Shown in pieces: positions 25,104 through 34,236 of a stretch of DNA of 64,000 bases (position 1 is the first letter of the stretch; each line of letters starts with the position of its first letter). Source of the DNA: CAYRTD01 sp964528675 (GTDB taxonomy: Bacteria > Bacteroidota > Bacteroidia > Bacteroidales > GCA-2748055); the NCBI GenBank assembly GCA_964528675.1, contig CAZGTU010000003.1, positions 58,965 to 122,964 on the forward strand, given 5' to 3'. The translations under genes and the position numbers were made by a program. The notes under the pieces were generated by a model. The model searched no databases, had not been told where the DNA came from, and saw only the letters and a program-made list of their open reading frames with translations.

Positions 25104-28100
25104 ATGACTATGAAAAAACAGTTTTTAGCTTTCCTGGCTTTCTTAAGCCTTTCATTTGGCAGTTTATACGCTCAAAATGAAGCCAGGTTACTCAGATTCC
25201 CAACTATTCATGAAGACAAAATCGTGTTCACCCGGGCGGGCGACTTATACATGGTTGATGCCGAAGGCGGTATGGCAAGGAGATTAACCTCCCATGCAGG
25301 ATATGAGATGTTTGCCAAATTTTCTCCTGATGGTAAACATATCGCATTTACCGGCCAGTATGACGGAAACACAGAGGTATTTGTTATCCCTGCAGAAGGA
25401 GGTACTCCTAAACGTCTCACCTATACCGCTACGCTTCAACGTGATGATATTGGCGACCGAATGGGACCCAATAATATTGTCATGACCTGGACTCCCGATA
25501 GTAAATACATTATCTACAGGTCCAGAAAAGAATCCTTCAATAGCTTTAAGGGAAAATTATACAAAGTTCCAATCGATGGCGGATTGTCTGAACAGATCCC
25601 GGTTTCATTCGGAGGCTTTTGCTCATATTCTCCTGATGGTGAAAAACTTGCCTTTAACTGGGTCTTCCGTGAGTTCAGAACCTGGAAATACTACCGGGGA
25701 GGGATGGCTGACGATTTGAGAATAATCGATCTTAAATCAGGGGATGTCGAGAAAATAACCGATACCGATGCACAGGAGATCATTCCCATGTGGATAGGAG
25801 AAGATATCTATTTCCTCTCCGATCGCGACAGAAGAATGAACCTGTTCGCATATAACACCAGCACAAAATCCACAAAGAAAATTACCAGTTTTGAGGATTA
25901 CGATATTAAATTCCCTTCCGCCAATAAAGATCAGATAGTATTTGAGAAAGGCGGTTATATATACAAAATGAACGTCAATGATCAACAGCCTGTAAAGGTG
26001 GATATTTTGATCAATGATGACAATCCCTATGCAAGATCTGAAATAAAAGAAGTAAAAGATCAAATTCGTTCCGGAGATGTCTCTCCTAACGGAGAAAGGG
26101 TTATTTTGGGAGCCAGAGGTGAAATATTCAGTGTCCCGGCAAAAGAAGGGATTACTTACAACTTCACCCAGTCTCCCGGCGTGCATGAAAGATCGGTGGA
26201 ATGGTCTCCGGACGGAAAACACATAGCTTTTATTTCGGATAAATCCGGTGAATTTGAAATTTACGTACAAAAACAGGATGGCAGTGAGCCGGCAAAGCAA
26301 CTGACGAAAAATGCGGACACCTACATTTTCAGCTTTGAATGGTCTCCGGATAGCAAAAAGATCCTTTACCACGACCGTGAGATGAGGCTGAGATACGTGG
26401 ATGTTGAATCCGGTAAAGTCACCCTGGTTGAAGAGGAAGAATATGGAATTCCTTCCAGCTATGACTGGTCACCCGATAGTAAGTGGATCGCTTATGATTA
26501 TACTACTGATAATCTGTTTTCGATTATTAAATTATATAATGTTGAAAATGGAGAAAAATATGATGTAACCGATAACTGGTATAACTCAGGCTCTCCCTCC
26601 TTTTCTCCGGATGGAAAGTATCTTTATTTCGTTTCAGGAAGAGACTTCAATCCCACTTATAGTTTCACGGAATGGAACCATGTTTATACAGATATGAGTA
26701 AAATATACATGGTAACTCTTGCCAGTGATACTCCTTCTCCTTTCGCTCCTGAGAACGATGTTGTTGAAGTGGAAGATGAAGAAGAGGAAAAGAATGGAAA
26801 AGATGAAAGTGCAGAAAAAGATGATGATGCCATAAGAATAGACATGGATGGGATCATGGACAGACAAATAGCTCTTCCTATACAGGCTTCAAATTATTTC
26901 AATGTTCAGGCTGTAGAAGGAAAAGTATATTACATCGATTATAAAAGAGGCGAAGGAAGTGCTGCAAAAGTGTTTGATCTTAAAAGTAAAAAAGAAGCAG
27001 AACTGGGAAAAAATCTCAATTTTGCGATTTCTGCCAATGGTAAGAAAATGCTCATTGGAATGCAGGATAAGTGGACTGTGATTGATCTCCCTTCGGGTGA
27101 AGTAAAAATAACAGATCCCCTTGACCTCTCTCAATTGAAAGCACATGTAGATTACTCAAAAGAGTGGGAGCAGATCTATAATGAAAGCTGGAGACAGATG
27201 CGTGATTTTTTCTATGTTGAGAACATGCATGGTGTTGACTGGGATGACATGAAAGAAAAATATGCAGTGCTGGTTCCTCATGTAAAACACAGACATGATC
27301 TGACCTATGTTATTGGAGAATTGATAGGAGAACTCAGTGTCGGACATGCCTATATCAACAGCGGTGAGGCTCCAAAACCCGAGAGAATTAAAACAGGATT
27401 GCTGGGAGCTCAGCTCAGCAAACACTCTTCAGGCTACTTTGAAGTTGAAGAGATCCTGAAAGGAGCAAACTGGAGTGAAAACTTACGGTCTCCCCTGTCA
27501 GAAGTTGGCGTGGGTATGAGCGAAGGAGATTTTATCCTTGAAGTTAACGGAAATTCCACAACTGATATGAAGGATATTTATAAAAGTCTTGTGGGACTCG
27601 CCAATACAGAGGTTGAACTTACTGTAAATTCCAGTCCGGAAATGGATGGATCCAGGAAAGTACTCGTTAAACCTATTGATGATGAATCTGAATTGCATTA
27701 TTTCAACTGGGTTCAGAAAAACATTGACTATGTAAATGAAAAAACCGATGGGCAGGTTGGATATATTCACATTCCTGACATGGGTCCGACGGGACTGAAT
27801 GAATTTGCCAAATATTTTTACCCCCAGCTTGACAAAAAGGCCCTGATCATTGATGACCGGGGTAATGGTGGTGGAAATGTCTCTCCTATGATCATTGAAC
27901 GACTCAGGCGTGAAGTTACGAGGGCAACTATGCGCAGGAATTTCCCAACCGGAAATCCGGTTCCTAACCGTATGTTACTTGGACCCAAAGTCTTACTAAT
28001 CGATCGCTATTCCGCATCAGACGGGGATTTATTCCCTTATTCATTCAAGAAACATGGACTCGGAACGGTAATCGGTACCCGTTCATGGGGTGGCGTTGTC

Positions 28101-28361
28101 GGAATCACGGGCTCTCTGCCATTCATTGATGGACAGGATCTCAGAAAACCTGAATTTGCCTCTTATTCTTCGGAAGAAAGTGAATGGATAATTGAGGGAT
28201 ATGGTGTGGATCCTGATATCTACATCGACAATGATCCCTATGAAGAATTCAAGGGAAATGACGCTCAGTTGGATAAAGCAATCGAAGTGATCATGGAACA
28301 GATGGATGAATACAAGCCGGTTCCTCCGGTTCCGGAAGCACCCGATAAATCTGGAAATTAA
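25104..28361 (+). CDS. Tricorn protease homologue (S41 family, beta-propeller + PDZ)
   Basis: A 1085-residue exported protease. After a signal peptide (ends near SLYAQN) come beta-propeller repeats with many FSPDGKHIAFTG- and WSPDSK-type PD40 motifs (about 30-560), an acidic linker (about 565-595), a tricorn C1 helical domain, a PDZ domain (about 790-880) and the S41 catalytic core. GELSVGHAY supplies the catalytic His (about 748), DDRGNGGGNVSP the oxyanion region, and SASDGD the likely nucleophile Ser972. It would degrade peptides in the periplasm. The ATG at 25110 (third codon) is an equally likely start, since it opens MKKQFLAFLAF. Confidence 0.92.
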   Translation: MTMKKQFLAFLAFLSLSFGSLYAQNEARLLRFPTIHEDKIVFTRAGDLYMVDAEGGMARRLTSHAGYEMFAKFSPDGKHIAFTGQYDGNTEVFVIPAEGGTPKRLTYTATLQRDDIGDRMGPNNIVMTWTPDSKYIIYRSRKESFNSFKGKLYKVPIDGGLSEQIPVSFGGFCSYSPDGEKLAFNWVFREFRTWKYYRGGMADDLRIIDLKSGDVEKITDTDAQEIIPMWIGEDIYFLSDRDRRMNLFAYNTSTKSTKKITSFEDYDIKFPSANKDQIVFEKGGYIYKMNVNDQQPVKVDILINDDNPYARSEIKEVKDQIRSGDVSPNGERVILGARGEIFSVPAKEGITYNFTQSPGVHERSVEWSPDGKHIAFISDKSGEFEIYVQKQDGSEPAKQLTKNADTYIFSFEWSPDSKKILYHDREMRLRYVDVESGKVTLVEEEEYGIPSSYDWSPDSKWIAYDYTTDNLFSIIKLYNVENGEKYDVTDNWYNSGSPSFSPDGKYLYFVSGRDFNPTYSFTEWNHVYTDMSKIYMVTLASDTPSPFAPENDVVEVEDEEEEKNGKDESAEKDDDAIRIDMDGIMDRQIALPIQASNYFNVQAVEGKVYYIDYKRGEGSAAKVFDLKSKKEAELGKNLNFAISANGKKMLIGMQDKWTVIDLPSGEVKITDPLDLSQLKAHVDYSKEWEQIYNESWRQMRDFFYVENMHGVDWDDMKEKYAVLVPHVKHRHDLTYVIGELIGELSVGHAYINSGEAPKPERIKTGLLGAQLSKHSSGYFEVEEILKGANWSENLRSPLSEVGVGMSEGDFILEVNGNSTTDMKDIYKSLVGLANTEVELTVNSSPEMDGSRKVLVKPIDDESELHYFNWVQKNIDYVNEKTDGQVGYIHIPDMGPTGLNEFAKYFYPQLDKKALIIDDRGNGGGNVSPMIIERLRREVTRATMRRNFPTGNPVPNRMLLGPKVLLIDRYSASDGDLFPYSFKKHGLGTVIGTRSWGGVVGITGSLPFIDGQDLRKPEFASYSSEESEWIIEGYGVDPDIYIDNDPYEEFKGNDAQLDKAIEVIMEQMDEYKPVPPVPEAPDKSGN

Positions 28362-28403
28362 TCGATTTTTCAAGCTTCAAAATAAAATATTCAGTCTTTA
28401 ATA

Positions 28404-28437
28404 AAATAGTCCCGGATCAAAAAAACCGGGGCTATTT
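28404..28437 (+). terminator. Rho-independent terminator after the tricorn homologue
   Basis: AAATAGTCCCGG pairs with CCGGGGCTATTT (one G-T pair) across a 10-nt A-rich loop, followed by more T residues. It lies 42 bp after the stop codon and immediately before the promoter of the next gene. Confidence 0.85.
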
Positions 28438-28440
28438 TTT

Positions 28441-28448
28441 TATCTTTG
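28441..28448 (+). promoter_or_regulatory. Candidate -7 promoter element of the nuclease gene
   Basis: TATCTTTG is an exact TAnnTTTG match 20 bp before the ATG at 28469. It abuts the terminator of the upstream gene, so the -33 region would lie within that hairpin. Confidence 0.45.
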
Positions 28449-28468
28449 CATCGTTAAAAGTGAGAGAA

Positions 28469-29566
28469 ATGAAAAAGGGTTTAAGAATACTTATCTTATC
28501 AACGGCCTGTATCTTATTTGCCAGTTGGGGCGGTCCAGGTCATTACATCATTAGCTCCAGCATTGCAAAATTCTTTAATGAAGAAATGCAGACCTTTTCC
28601 AATTGGGTTGGATATATTGCTGATCATGCATCTGATGCTGATTATCGAAAAGATGAAGATCCATTAGAAGGACCCAGGCATTATATTGATCTGGATGGAT
28701 ATCCGGAATTTATAAGGGATGGAGAAATATCAATGAGTTTGGAAGAAAACATTGACAAATACGGAGAAGATTTCGTGGAAGAAAATGGTCATCTTCCTTG
28801 GGCTACCATTGATACTTACAATTCGCTGGTTGAGAACTTAAAAATAGGGAATTGGGATTCTGCCAGATTCTTTGCTGCCGATCTCGGGCATTATGTTGCT
28901 GACGGCCACATGCCTCTTCACCTCACAGTTAACTTTGACGGTCAGTTTACCGGTAACAAAGGAATTCATTCCCGGTATGAATCTCAAATGGTCAATGCAT
29001 TTTCTTCACAAATAGAATATGAGGGTCAGGAAATCCGGGAAATTGATACCGTTGATAAATACATATTCAATTATCTCTATCAAAACTATGCTTATAAGGA
29101 CTCTGTTTTACTGGCAGACGATTCTGCAAAATCAGTGAATCCAAATACCGAATCATATGAATATACTGCCGCCCTGTGGGAATTAACGGGAGACTTTACC
29201 ATCATGCTTTTCCGGAGTGCCTCACATGCATTGACAGAATTGCTGTATACCGCCTGGATTGAAGCCGGCAAACCTGATCTCACAACCCTGAACGTCAGTA
29301 ATCCTCCGAATGGCCGTTTAAAGATCTTTCCGAATCCATCGAATAGCATTAGCCAGATAGAATACAGTCTTACTACCTTCTCTACCGTCAGCCTGACCTT
29401 AAATTCAGCAGATGGAAAGATTTCAGATATCCTCCTGCATGATCAGAAACAGCCCGGAAAATACAGCTTCCATCTGGATACAGAGATATATCCTGATGGG
29501 ATTTATTTTCTGAATATGAAAACTGATAATTTGAATATCAGTAAAAAGCTGCTGGTGTTGGAATAG
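28469..29566 (+). CDS. Secreted S1/P1-type nuclease or zinc phospholipase C-like protein with T9SS sorting domain
   Basis: The start is placed at the ATG at 28469, preceded by GAGAGAA, rather than the GTG at 28460. After the signal peptide the mature chain begins with WGGPGHYIISSSIAKFF, as in S1/P1 nucleases where the N-terminal Trp and the following His bind zinc. Further ligands are likely in DHASDADYR, GPRHYIDLDGYPEF, LGHYVADGHMPLHLT and GIHSRYES. Residues about 280-365 form a type A type IX secretion C-terminal domain (KIFPNPSNSISQIEY ... YPDGIYFLNMKTD). The enzyme would be exported and attached to the surface or released, cleaving nucleic acids or phospholipids. Confidence 0.85.
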   Translation: MKKGLRILILSTACILFASWGGPGHYIISSSIAKFFNEEMQTFSNWVGYIADHASDADYRKDEDPLEGPRHYIDLDGYPEFIRDGEISMSLEENIDKYGEDFVEENGHLPWATIDTYNSLVENLKIGNWDSARFFAADLGHYVADGHMPLHLTVNFDGQFTGNKGIHSRYESQMVNAFSSQIEYEGQEIREIDTVDKYIFNYLYQNYAYKDSVLLADDSAKSVNPNTESYEYTAALWELTGDFTIMLFRSASHALTELLYTAWIEAGKPDLTTLNVSNPPNGRLKIFPNPSNSISQIEYSLTTFSTVSLTLNSADGKISDILLHDQKQPGKYSFHLDTEIYPDGIYFLNMKTDNLNISKKLLVLE

Positions 29567-29605
29567 CATTACCGACAATTAGCACAACCATCTAAATCAA
29601 ACACT

Positions 29606-29815
29606 ATGGAATGTAAGAAAGACCAAAACGCTCAAAATTGTAATTGCTCATATCCCTGCAGCAGGAAAGGAATGTGCTGCGATTGTATCACATACCATCG
29701 CAGAATGGGACAACTACCCGCATGCTATTTCCCTGACGATATTGAGGGCGGGTACGACCGTTCGGTGGAGAATTTTATCAGGATTTATGAGGAGAGAGGG
29801 GTGTGTTGGAATTAG
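29606..29815 (+). CDS. Cysteine-rich DUF6485 family protein
   Basis: A 69-residue protein with eight or nine cysteines in NCNCSYPCSRKGMCCDCITYH, then a conserved tail (LPACYFPDDIEGGYDRSVENFIRIYEERG). The cysteine spacing suggests a metal- or cluster-binding site. The family is widespread in anaerobes and uncharacterised. The TAG stop is the first three bases of the TAGACCAT word that opens repeat copy B. It is 39 bp after the nuclease gene, perhaps cotranscribed. Confidence 0.85.
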   Translation: MECKKDQNAQNCNCSYPCSRKGMCCDCITYHRRMGQLPACYFPDDIEGGYDRSVENFIRIYEERGVCWN

Positions 29816-29888
29816 ACCATGCCTGCCCGCCGACGCGAAGGCCGCGCAATGGCAGGCGGGGACCATGGTCCATGGTCCATGGTCTCTA
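29813..29888. repeat. Composite intergenic repeat with palindrome copy B
   Basis: The repeat fills the entire gap between two convergent genes: TAGACCAT, then the palindrome TGCCTGCCCGCCGACGCG ... AATGGCAGGCGGGG (29820-29861), then a GACCATGGTCCATGG array, ending at the TAG stop of the C1 peptidase on the minus strand. The GACCATGGTC words are themselves palindromic, so the whole can fold in RNA from either strand and may act as a two-way terminator. Confidence 0.85.
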
Positions 29889-31070
29889 TAGTCTATCACC
29901 CAGCTTCTCCCTTATATCCTCAGGTATTCCATCCTTATGAATCAGTATCGATGTAGTTTTATATTGCACAAAAGGTTTGGAAACATAAAGATAACCGTCA
30001 AAGATGTGATCTTCGTCGCTCCAGGAGTTTTTCACCTTGTAATATTCATTTCCTTCTTGATCTACGGCAAAGCCTGTGATGTGCATTCCATGATCATCGG
30101 TAGTCTGATAGCTGTCGAATGCCTCCTGGCGTAATTCCTGGGTTATTTCCTTTTCGGCTCTTATCACTGTGAAGTCATAAATATAGTTCTCCTTTTCTTC
30201 ATCAGAAAGTTCATCCCACCTGGCTCTTTCGAGTCCGGCAAGATCCTCGATATCCTCGCTCGGAACTACAGCAAATCCTTTTTTCCATTGGAAACCTTTT
30301 TCACTGACGTCGGTGGCCCAGGCAACAGAGTATCCCTTATCGATAGAATTATCTATTATTTCCGTCAGCTCATCGATCTTTACATTGTATACCTCTCCCC
30401 ATCCCCAGTTATCAGGCACTTCAAGGACAAAAGGTTCGTAAAATGGATGATGGGTAAAAGAAGAAACCATTACATAGTTATCCATATCAAGTCCAAGCTC
30501 TTTTGCAAATGATTGAGGAGTATATTTTTTTCCATTATATGCAAATTCCCGTGGATAATCCCCCAGGTATGCATCCAGAAGTCCTTCAAAGCCTTCTTTC
30601 CATGCATCTGACAGTTCACGGTTCTTATTCTCTATTACTGCATCGATAAATCCTTTAAGAACATTGTCAAGTTCTCCATGGACATGCTGGAATTCACCGT
30701 AACTCAAGCCCTTGTATGCTTCTTCGGGTACAATACCAAAATTTTCGATGGTCCAGGTCACATCGTTGAATGCTCCGCCACCGGCAAAATTAGAGTGTCC
30801 GTGCATTCTCACATATTTATCAGCTTTTCCCGAATAGGTGTTTCTTACCACAAACATCTCGGAAAGATTATATTCTCCTTTTCCCATTCTTAACAGTTCG
30901 GACTCAAAAAATGACAATCCCGAAAAACTCCAGCAGGTTCCGGAACGGTGCTGGTCTTTTACCGGTGTTGCAGGAAGATCCTTAATTACCTCAAATTCAT
31001 AAGGACCCTGGGAAAAAGCAGTTCCCACAGAAAAAAGAAATAATAGAAAAAAGCCTAATTTTTGTTTCAT
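29886..31070 (-). CDS. C1 family cysteine peptidase, bleomycin hydrolase/aminopeptidase C-like
   Basis: An exported papain-fold peptidase. I choose the ATG at 31070, which opens a clean signal peptide (MKQKLGFFLLFLFSVGTAFSQ); an in-frame ATG at 31091 adds seven residues. The catalytic Cys is in DQHRSGTCWSFSGLSFFES, the His in DDHGMHITGFAVD, and the Asn in YYKVKNSWSDED. At about 394 residues it is shorter than cytoplasmic PepC/bleomycin hydrolase (about 450) but has the same order of motifs and the same large middle insert. It likely trims peptides in the periplasm. Confidence 0.9.
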   Translation of the reverse strand: MKQKLGFFLLFLFSVGTAFSQGPYEFEVIKDLPATPVKDQHRSGTCWSFSGLSFFESELLRMGKGEYNLSEMFVVRNTYSGKADKYVRMHGHSNFAGGGAFNDVTWTIENFGIVPEEAYKGLSYGEFQHVHGELDNVLKGFIDAVIENKNRELSDAWKEGFEGLLDAYLGDYPREFAYNGKKYTPQSFAKELGLDMDNYVMVSSFTHHPFYEPFVLEVPDNWGWGEVYNVKIDELTEIIDNSIDKGYSVAWATDVSEKGFQWKKGFAVVPSEDIEDLAGLERARWDELSDEEKENYIYDFTVIRAEKEITQELRQEAFDSYQTTDDHGMHITGFAVDQEGNEYYKVKNSWSDEDHIFDGYLYVSKPFVQYKTTSILIHKDGIPEDIREKLGDRL

Positions 31071-31266
31071 GATGATAGTTTTAATTTTCAAATGTTTAGA
31101 ATTATTTCTGATTGTCAGCTACATAAGATATTATCTATCCTTTTTATACCTGAAAAATACAGCTTGAAATTAATAAAATATTTGGGAATGTAGTGGGAGT
31201 ATGTGGTGAAGAGAATGAGGTGGGAGGATGAGGTGGGATATTGAGGTGAAGATAATAAAGATACCT

Positions 31267-31379
31267 TACTTCTTACTTCTTACTTCTTACTTCTTACTTC
31301 TTACCCCTTACTTCTTACTTCTTACCCCTTACTTCTTACTTCTTACCTCTTACTTCTTACCCCTTACCTCTTACCCCTA
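31267..31379. repeat. TTACTTC/TTACCCC tandem array at the 3' end of the OmpA-type gene
   Basis: About twelve copies of a 9-nt-spaced word (CTTACTTCT, with CTTACCCCT and CTTACCTCT variants) run to the stop codon of the PD40-OmpA gene, whose TAG is the first word on the coding strand (TAGGGGTAAGAGG). Left of it (31195-31255) are GAGGTGGGA/GAGGTGAAG words. No conserved spacers are present, so this is not a CRISPR array. Together these take up about half of a 300-bp gap. Confidence 0.85.
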
Positions 31380-33314
31380 CCGGATGATCTCAAGTTCCGT
31401 TCTGCGGTTCTTCGCTCTTCCCTCTTCGGTGGAGTTATCGGCTATGGGTTGTGATGCTCCGAAACCTTCATATTCGAGCCTTGAGGGATCTATCCCTTTC
31501 TCGATTAAATAATCCACAACAGCTTTGGCCCTCCTCCTGGATAATTCATCATTGTATTCATCACTTCCAATAGTGTCTGTGTGGCCGCCGATCTTAACCC
31601 TGAGTGATGGATTTTTCGAAAGAAATTCATAGGTCTTATTCAATTCAACTTCCGATTCGGCTCTCAGGGAGGCTTTATCAAAATTGAAGAATACATTGTT
31701 CAACACAACTTTTTCTCCCGGTTTAATAGGCTTCAGCGGAACATCCTTAACAAAGGGATCTGTGACTTCGTAATGCCCTTTAAGCTCAAAATGATCGGAA
31801 TAAAATAGATAACCGGGTTCAGAAACATTGAGTGCATAATTTCTGTTTACCGGAACCGGTACCAGGTAATCTCCTTCTCCCGGATTGGAGGTGACCTGCA
31901 TCACAAGTTCACCGGTTTCAAGATCAATGAGTTGAAATTCGGCTTCAATCCCTCTCCATGTTTCTGAATTATAAACCCTCCCCTTCATATAAGAAACAGG
32001 GGTAGGCTGCACATCTTCATGCAGATCGAATGAATAGATATCCATTCCTCTTTCCTCAATACGATCTGATGAATAATAAGCTTTGTTTCCGGAGGAATTT
32101 ACAATCAAACCGATTTCATTGTTATAGGTATTAATTGGATAACCCAGATTAACAGGACTTCCCCAGGTTCCATCTTCCTGTTTTTTGATCACGAAAATAT
32201 CTCCCCTGCCAAGATTCATATGCCCTTCTGAAGAAAAATAAAGACTCTGATTGTCCGGGTGAATAAAAGGAGATTGTTCATTACCGGGGGTATTTACACT
32301 ATCTCCAAGATTTTGAGGAGTTGTCCATTGGTTATATTGATCTTTACGGGTGACCCAGATATCCAGACCACCTTTTCCGCCCGGGCGATCGGAAGCGAAG
32401 TAAAGTTCTCTCCCGTCGGAACTTATGGACGGATGTTTATCCGAATACCTGCTGTTTACAATTCCACCGAGATTTATGGGAGTGCTCCAGCGGTCATTAC
32501 GGTTATAAGACATATAGAGATCGCATTTTCCAAATCCCTCAATCCTGTCACAGGCAGTAAAATACAGTATGCTCCCATCGGCTGAAAGACTTTGTGCACC
32601 TTCATTTTTGTCAGTGTTAAGAAAACCTCCTGTATTTTTTCTTTGTTTCCAGGACCCTTCTTCATTTCTGTCGGAATAATAGAAATCCTCCTGGAAACCG
32701 CTGGTTTGTCCTTTTGCTCCCATATCTTTGGGCAGCATAACCGTGAAAATGATCCTTGACTCATCCAGGGAAAGGGAAGGCCAGTACTCGTTTAACATTG
32801 AGTTGATAGAATCTCCCAGGTTAACAGGATTAAAAGGTACGGGGTTGTCCTTGGCTTTTTTAGCAAACCTTGCTCTTTTAATAAAGGTTTGAGCTTCAGA
32901 TAAAGAAATCTGCCGAAATACGCCTTTTTCAATAAATATTTCAATGTTTTTAATTGCATCACCATAAAAGCCATTATGAAACTGAACACCGGCAAGAACC
33001 ATATAGCCTTCAGGATAAAAATCCGGATCAAGGGAAAGTGCCTTTTTGAAATTATTAATTGCTTCCTGTGCTTCTCCCCTTTCTTTAAGAATCTGAGCCT
33101 TCATCATGTAAGCCTCTACGAAACCCTTATCAATCCTAATTGCTTTATTGATAAACTCCAGTGCTCTTTCATCCTGTCTGCGGTCGAAATATTCCAGTGC
33201 TGTGGTAAAAGCTTTTTTTGCCCTTTTTTTATCCGTATGTAGATCTTGTGAATAACAGTCATAGGATATTACCAGGAAAAAAAGCAATAAAAATATTTTA
33301 CTGTATTTGATCAT
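31377..33314 (-). CDS. TPR-PD40-OmpA family envelope protein
   Basis: A 645-residue exported protein. It has a signal peptide (ends near DCYSQ), TPR repeats (about 25-130, AKKAFTTALEYFDRRQDERALEF, AYMMKAQILKERGEAQEAI), PD40/WD-like beta-propeller repeats (about 170-420, LSADGSILYFTACDR, ISSDGRELYFASDRPGG), a carboxypeptidase-regulatory-like beta domain (about 435-525), and a C-terminal OmpA domain (about 535-645, VKIGGHTDTIGSDEYNDELSRRRAKAV) that binds peptidoglycan. The layout is like PorE/SprE-associated type IX and gliding envelope proteins, though those are not proven here. A run of 9-nt repeats starts at its stop codon. Confidence 0.9.
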   Translation of the reverse strand: MIKYSKIFLLLFFLVISYDCYSQDLHTDKKRAKKAFTTALEYFDRRQDERALEFINKAIRIDKGFVEAYMMKAQILKERGEAQEAINNFKKALSLDPDFYPEGYMVLAGVQFHNGFYGDAIKNIEIFIEKGVFRQISLSEAQTFIKRARFAKKAKDNPVPFNPVNLGDSINSMLNEYWPSLSLDESRIIFTVMLPKDMGAKGQTSGFQEDFYYSDRNEEGSWKQRKNTGGFLNTDKNEGAQSLSADGSILYFTACDRIEGFGKCDLYMSYNRNDRWSTPINLGGIVNSRYSDKHPSISSDGRELYFASDRPGGKGGLDIWVTRKDQYNQWTTPQNLGDSVNTPGNEQSPFIHPDNQSLYFSSEGHMNLGRGDIFVIKKQEDGTWGSPVNLGYPINTYNNEIGLIVNSSGNKAYYSSDRIEERGMDIYSFDLHEDVQPTPVSYMKGRVYNSETWRGIEAEFQLIDLETGELVMQVTSNPGEGDYLVPVPVNRNYALNVSEPGYLFYSDHFELKGHYEVTDPFVKDVPLKPIKPGEKVVLNNVFFNFDKASLRAESEVELNKTYEFLSKNPSLRVKIGGHTDTIGSDEYNDELSRRRAKAVVDYLIEKGIDPSRLEYEGFGASQPIADNSTEEGRAKNRRTELEIIR

Positions 33315-33416
33315 TCTGAATTTTTGAAAGTAAAATTATTAAAATCAAACGAATAGCCTTCAATGAAAAGTAACAGAAAATTTGAACTAATGTTGTTAAA
33401 TAAATGGTATTGAACC

Positions 33417-33545
33417 TCAGGGTAGAACCCTGAACCTTTGTTTTGGGAGTAGAACTCCGAGGAACCGAGTTTACGAGCTCGGCGAAGCCAATTCAACCAA
33501 ACTTCTTGTCTGCCGAAGCGAACGCGAAGGAGAATTAATTCAGGA
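33417..33545. repeat. Three-hairpin intergenic repeat upstream of the OmpA-type gene
   Basis: Three short dyads follow one another: TCAGGGT-AGA-ACCCTGA (33417-33433), GGAGT-AGA-ACTCC (33446-33458) and CCGAG ... CTCGG (33465-33482), then GC-rich GGCGAAGCC and CCGAAGCGAACGCGAAGG. The element ends about 13 bp from the QueE stop codon. An 82-codon frame across it (33311-33559) has no family features and is not called. Such sequence looks like a dispersed repeat, but only one copy is in the window. Confidence 0.6.
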
Positions 33546-33555
33546 TATGATTCTG

Positions 33556-34185
33556 TCATGGTATTCTCATGAACTTATGAGCCTGCAATGAAACTTTCCA
33601 GTAAGGATTTACCTTTACATATTCGGTAAGATCATCTATTATTTGATCATATACACTCCATTCCGGTTGCAGATAAAGTTCACATTTACCATTTACCTTC
33701 AGGGCATTTTCTTCTGCCCATTCAAAATCTTTCCCGGAAGTAACAATTACCTTAAGCTCATTTGCCAACTGATGGATATTCTGCACAGGTGGAGACTGTT
33801 GTTTGGGCGAAAGACATATCCAATCCCAGGTACCTGACAAAGAATGAGAACCGGAAGTCTCAAGCAAAACTTCAATTTCATTTTTTTTCAATTCCGAGCA
33901 AATATAGTCCAGATCGAATATCAGGGGCTCCCCGCCGGTGATAACAACAGATTTTGCCGGACATGTATAAATATTCGCCAGTATCCTATCTACTTCAACA
34001 ACGGGATGCAAATCAGGATCCCATGAAAATTTTGTATCACACCAGCTACATCCTACATCGCACCCCCCTATCCGTAGAAAATACGCCGGTTTACCCACAT
34101 GAAAACCTTCCCCCTGAATGCTGTAAAATTCCTCCACCACAGGAAGTTTATGCCCCCGGTCAAACAATTTCTTATTGAATTTCAT
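33556..34185 (-). CDS. queE: 7-carboxy-7-deazaguanine synthase (radical SAM)
   Basis: Makes the deazaguanine core of queuosine from carboxy-tetrahydropterin with S-adenosylmethionine. The cluster-binding motif is CDVGCSWC (CX3CX2C), inside IGGCDVGCSWCDTKFSWD. FYSIQGEGFHVGKPAYFLRI and VVITGGEPLIFDL are typical of QueE. I use the ATG at 34185 (MKFNKKLFD), since the 16 residues upstream of it (to 34233) are not family-like and would run nearly to the preceding stop at 34237. No queC, queD or queF is nearby. It is the last of a minus-strand run. Confidence 0.92.
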   Translation of the reverse strand: MKFNKKLFDRGHKLPVVEEFYSIQGEGFHVGKPAYFLRIGGCDVGCSWCDTKFSWDPDLHPVVEVDRILANIYTCPAKSVVITGGEPLIFDLDYICSELKKNEIEVLLETSGSHSLSGTWDWICLSPKQQSPPVQNIHQLANELKVIVTSGKDFEWAEENALKVNGKCELYLQPEWSVYDQIIDDLTEYVKVNPYWKVSLQAHKFMRIP

Positions 34186-34236
34186 AGGGCAAAAATAATA
34201 ATTTATGGATAGATCAATTATTTCCACCTGCAAAAT

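Noticed and set aside
31267..31379. Possible CRISPR array in the TTACTTC repeats
   Set aside because: Units are 9 nt long, degenerate and directly adjacent, with no spacers and no cas genes near.
31228..31512. 94-codon plus-strand frame with repeated YFLLLTP units
   Set aside because: The repeats are a translation of the tandem DNA array, and the end is antisense to the OmpA-type gene.
33311..33559. 82-codon minus-strand frame upstream of the OmpA-type gene
   Set aside because: It runs through three hairpins of an intergenic repeat and has no signal, domain or ribosome-binding context.
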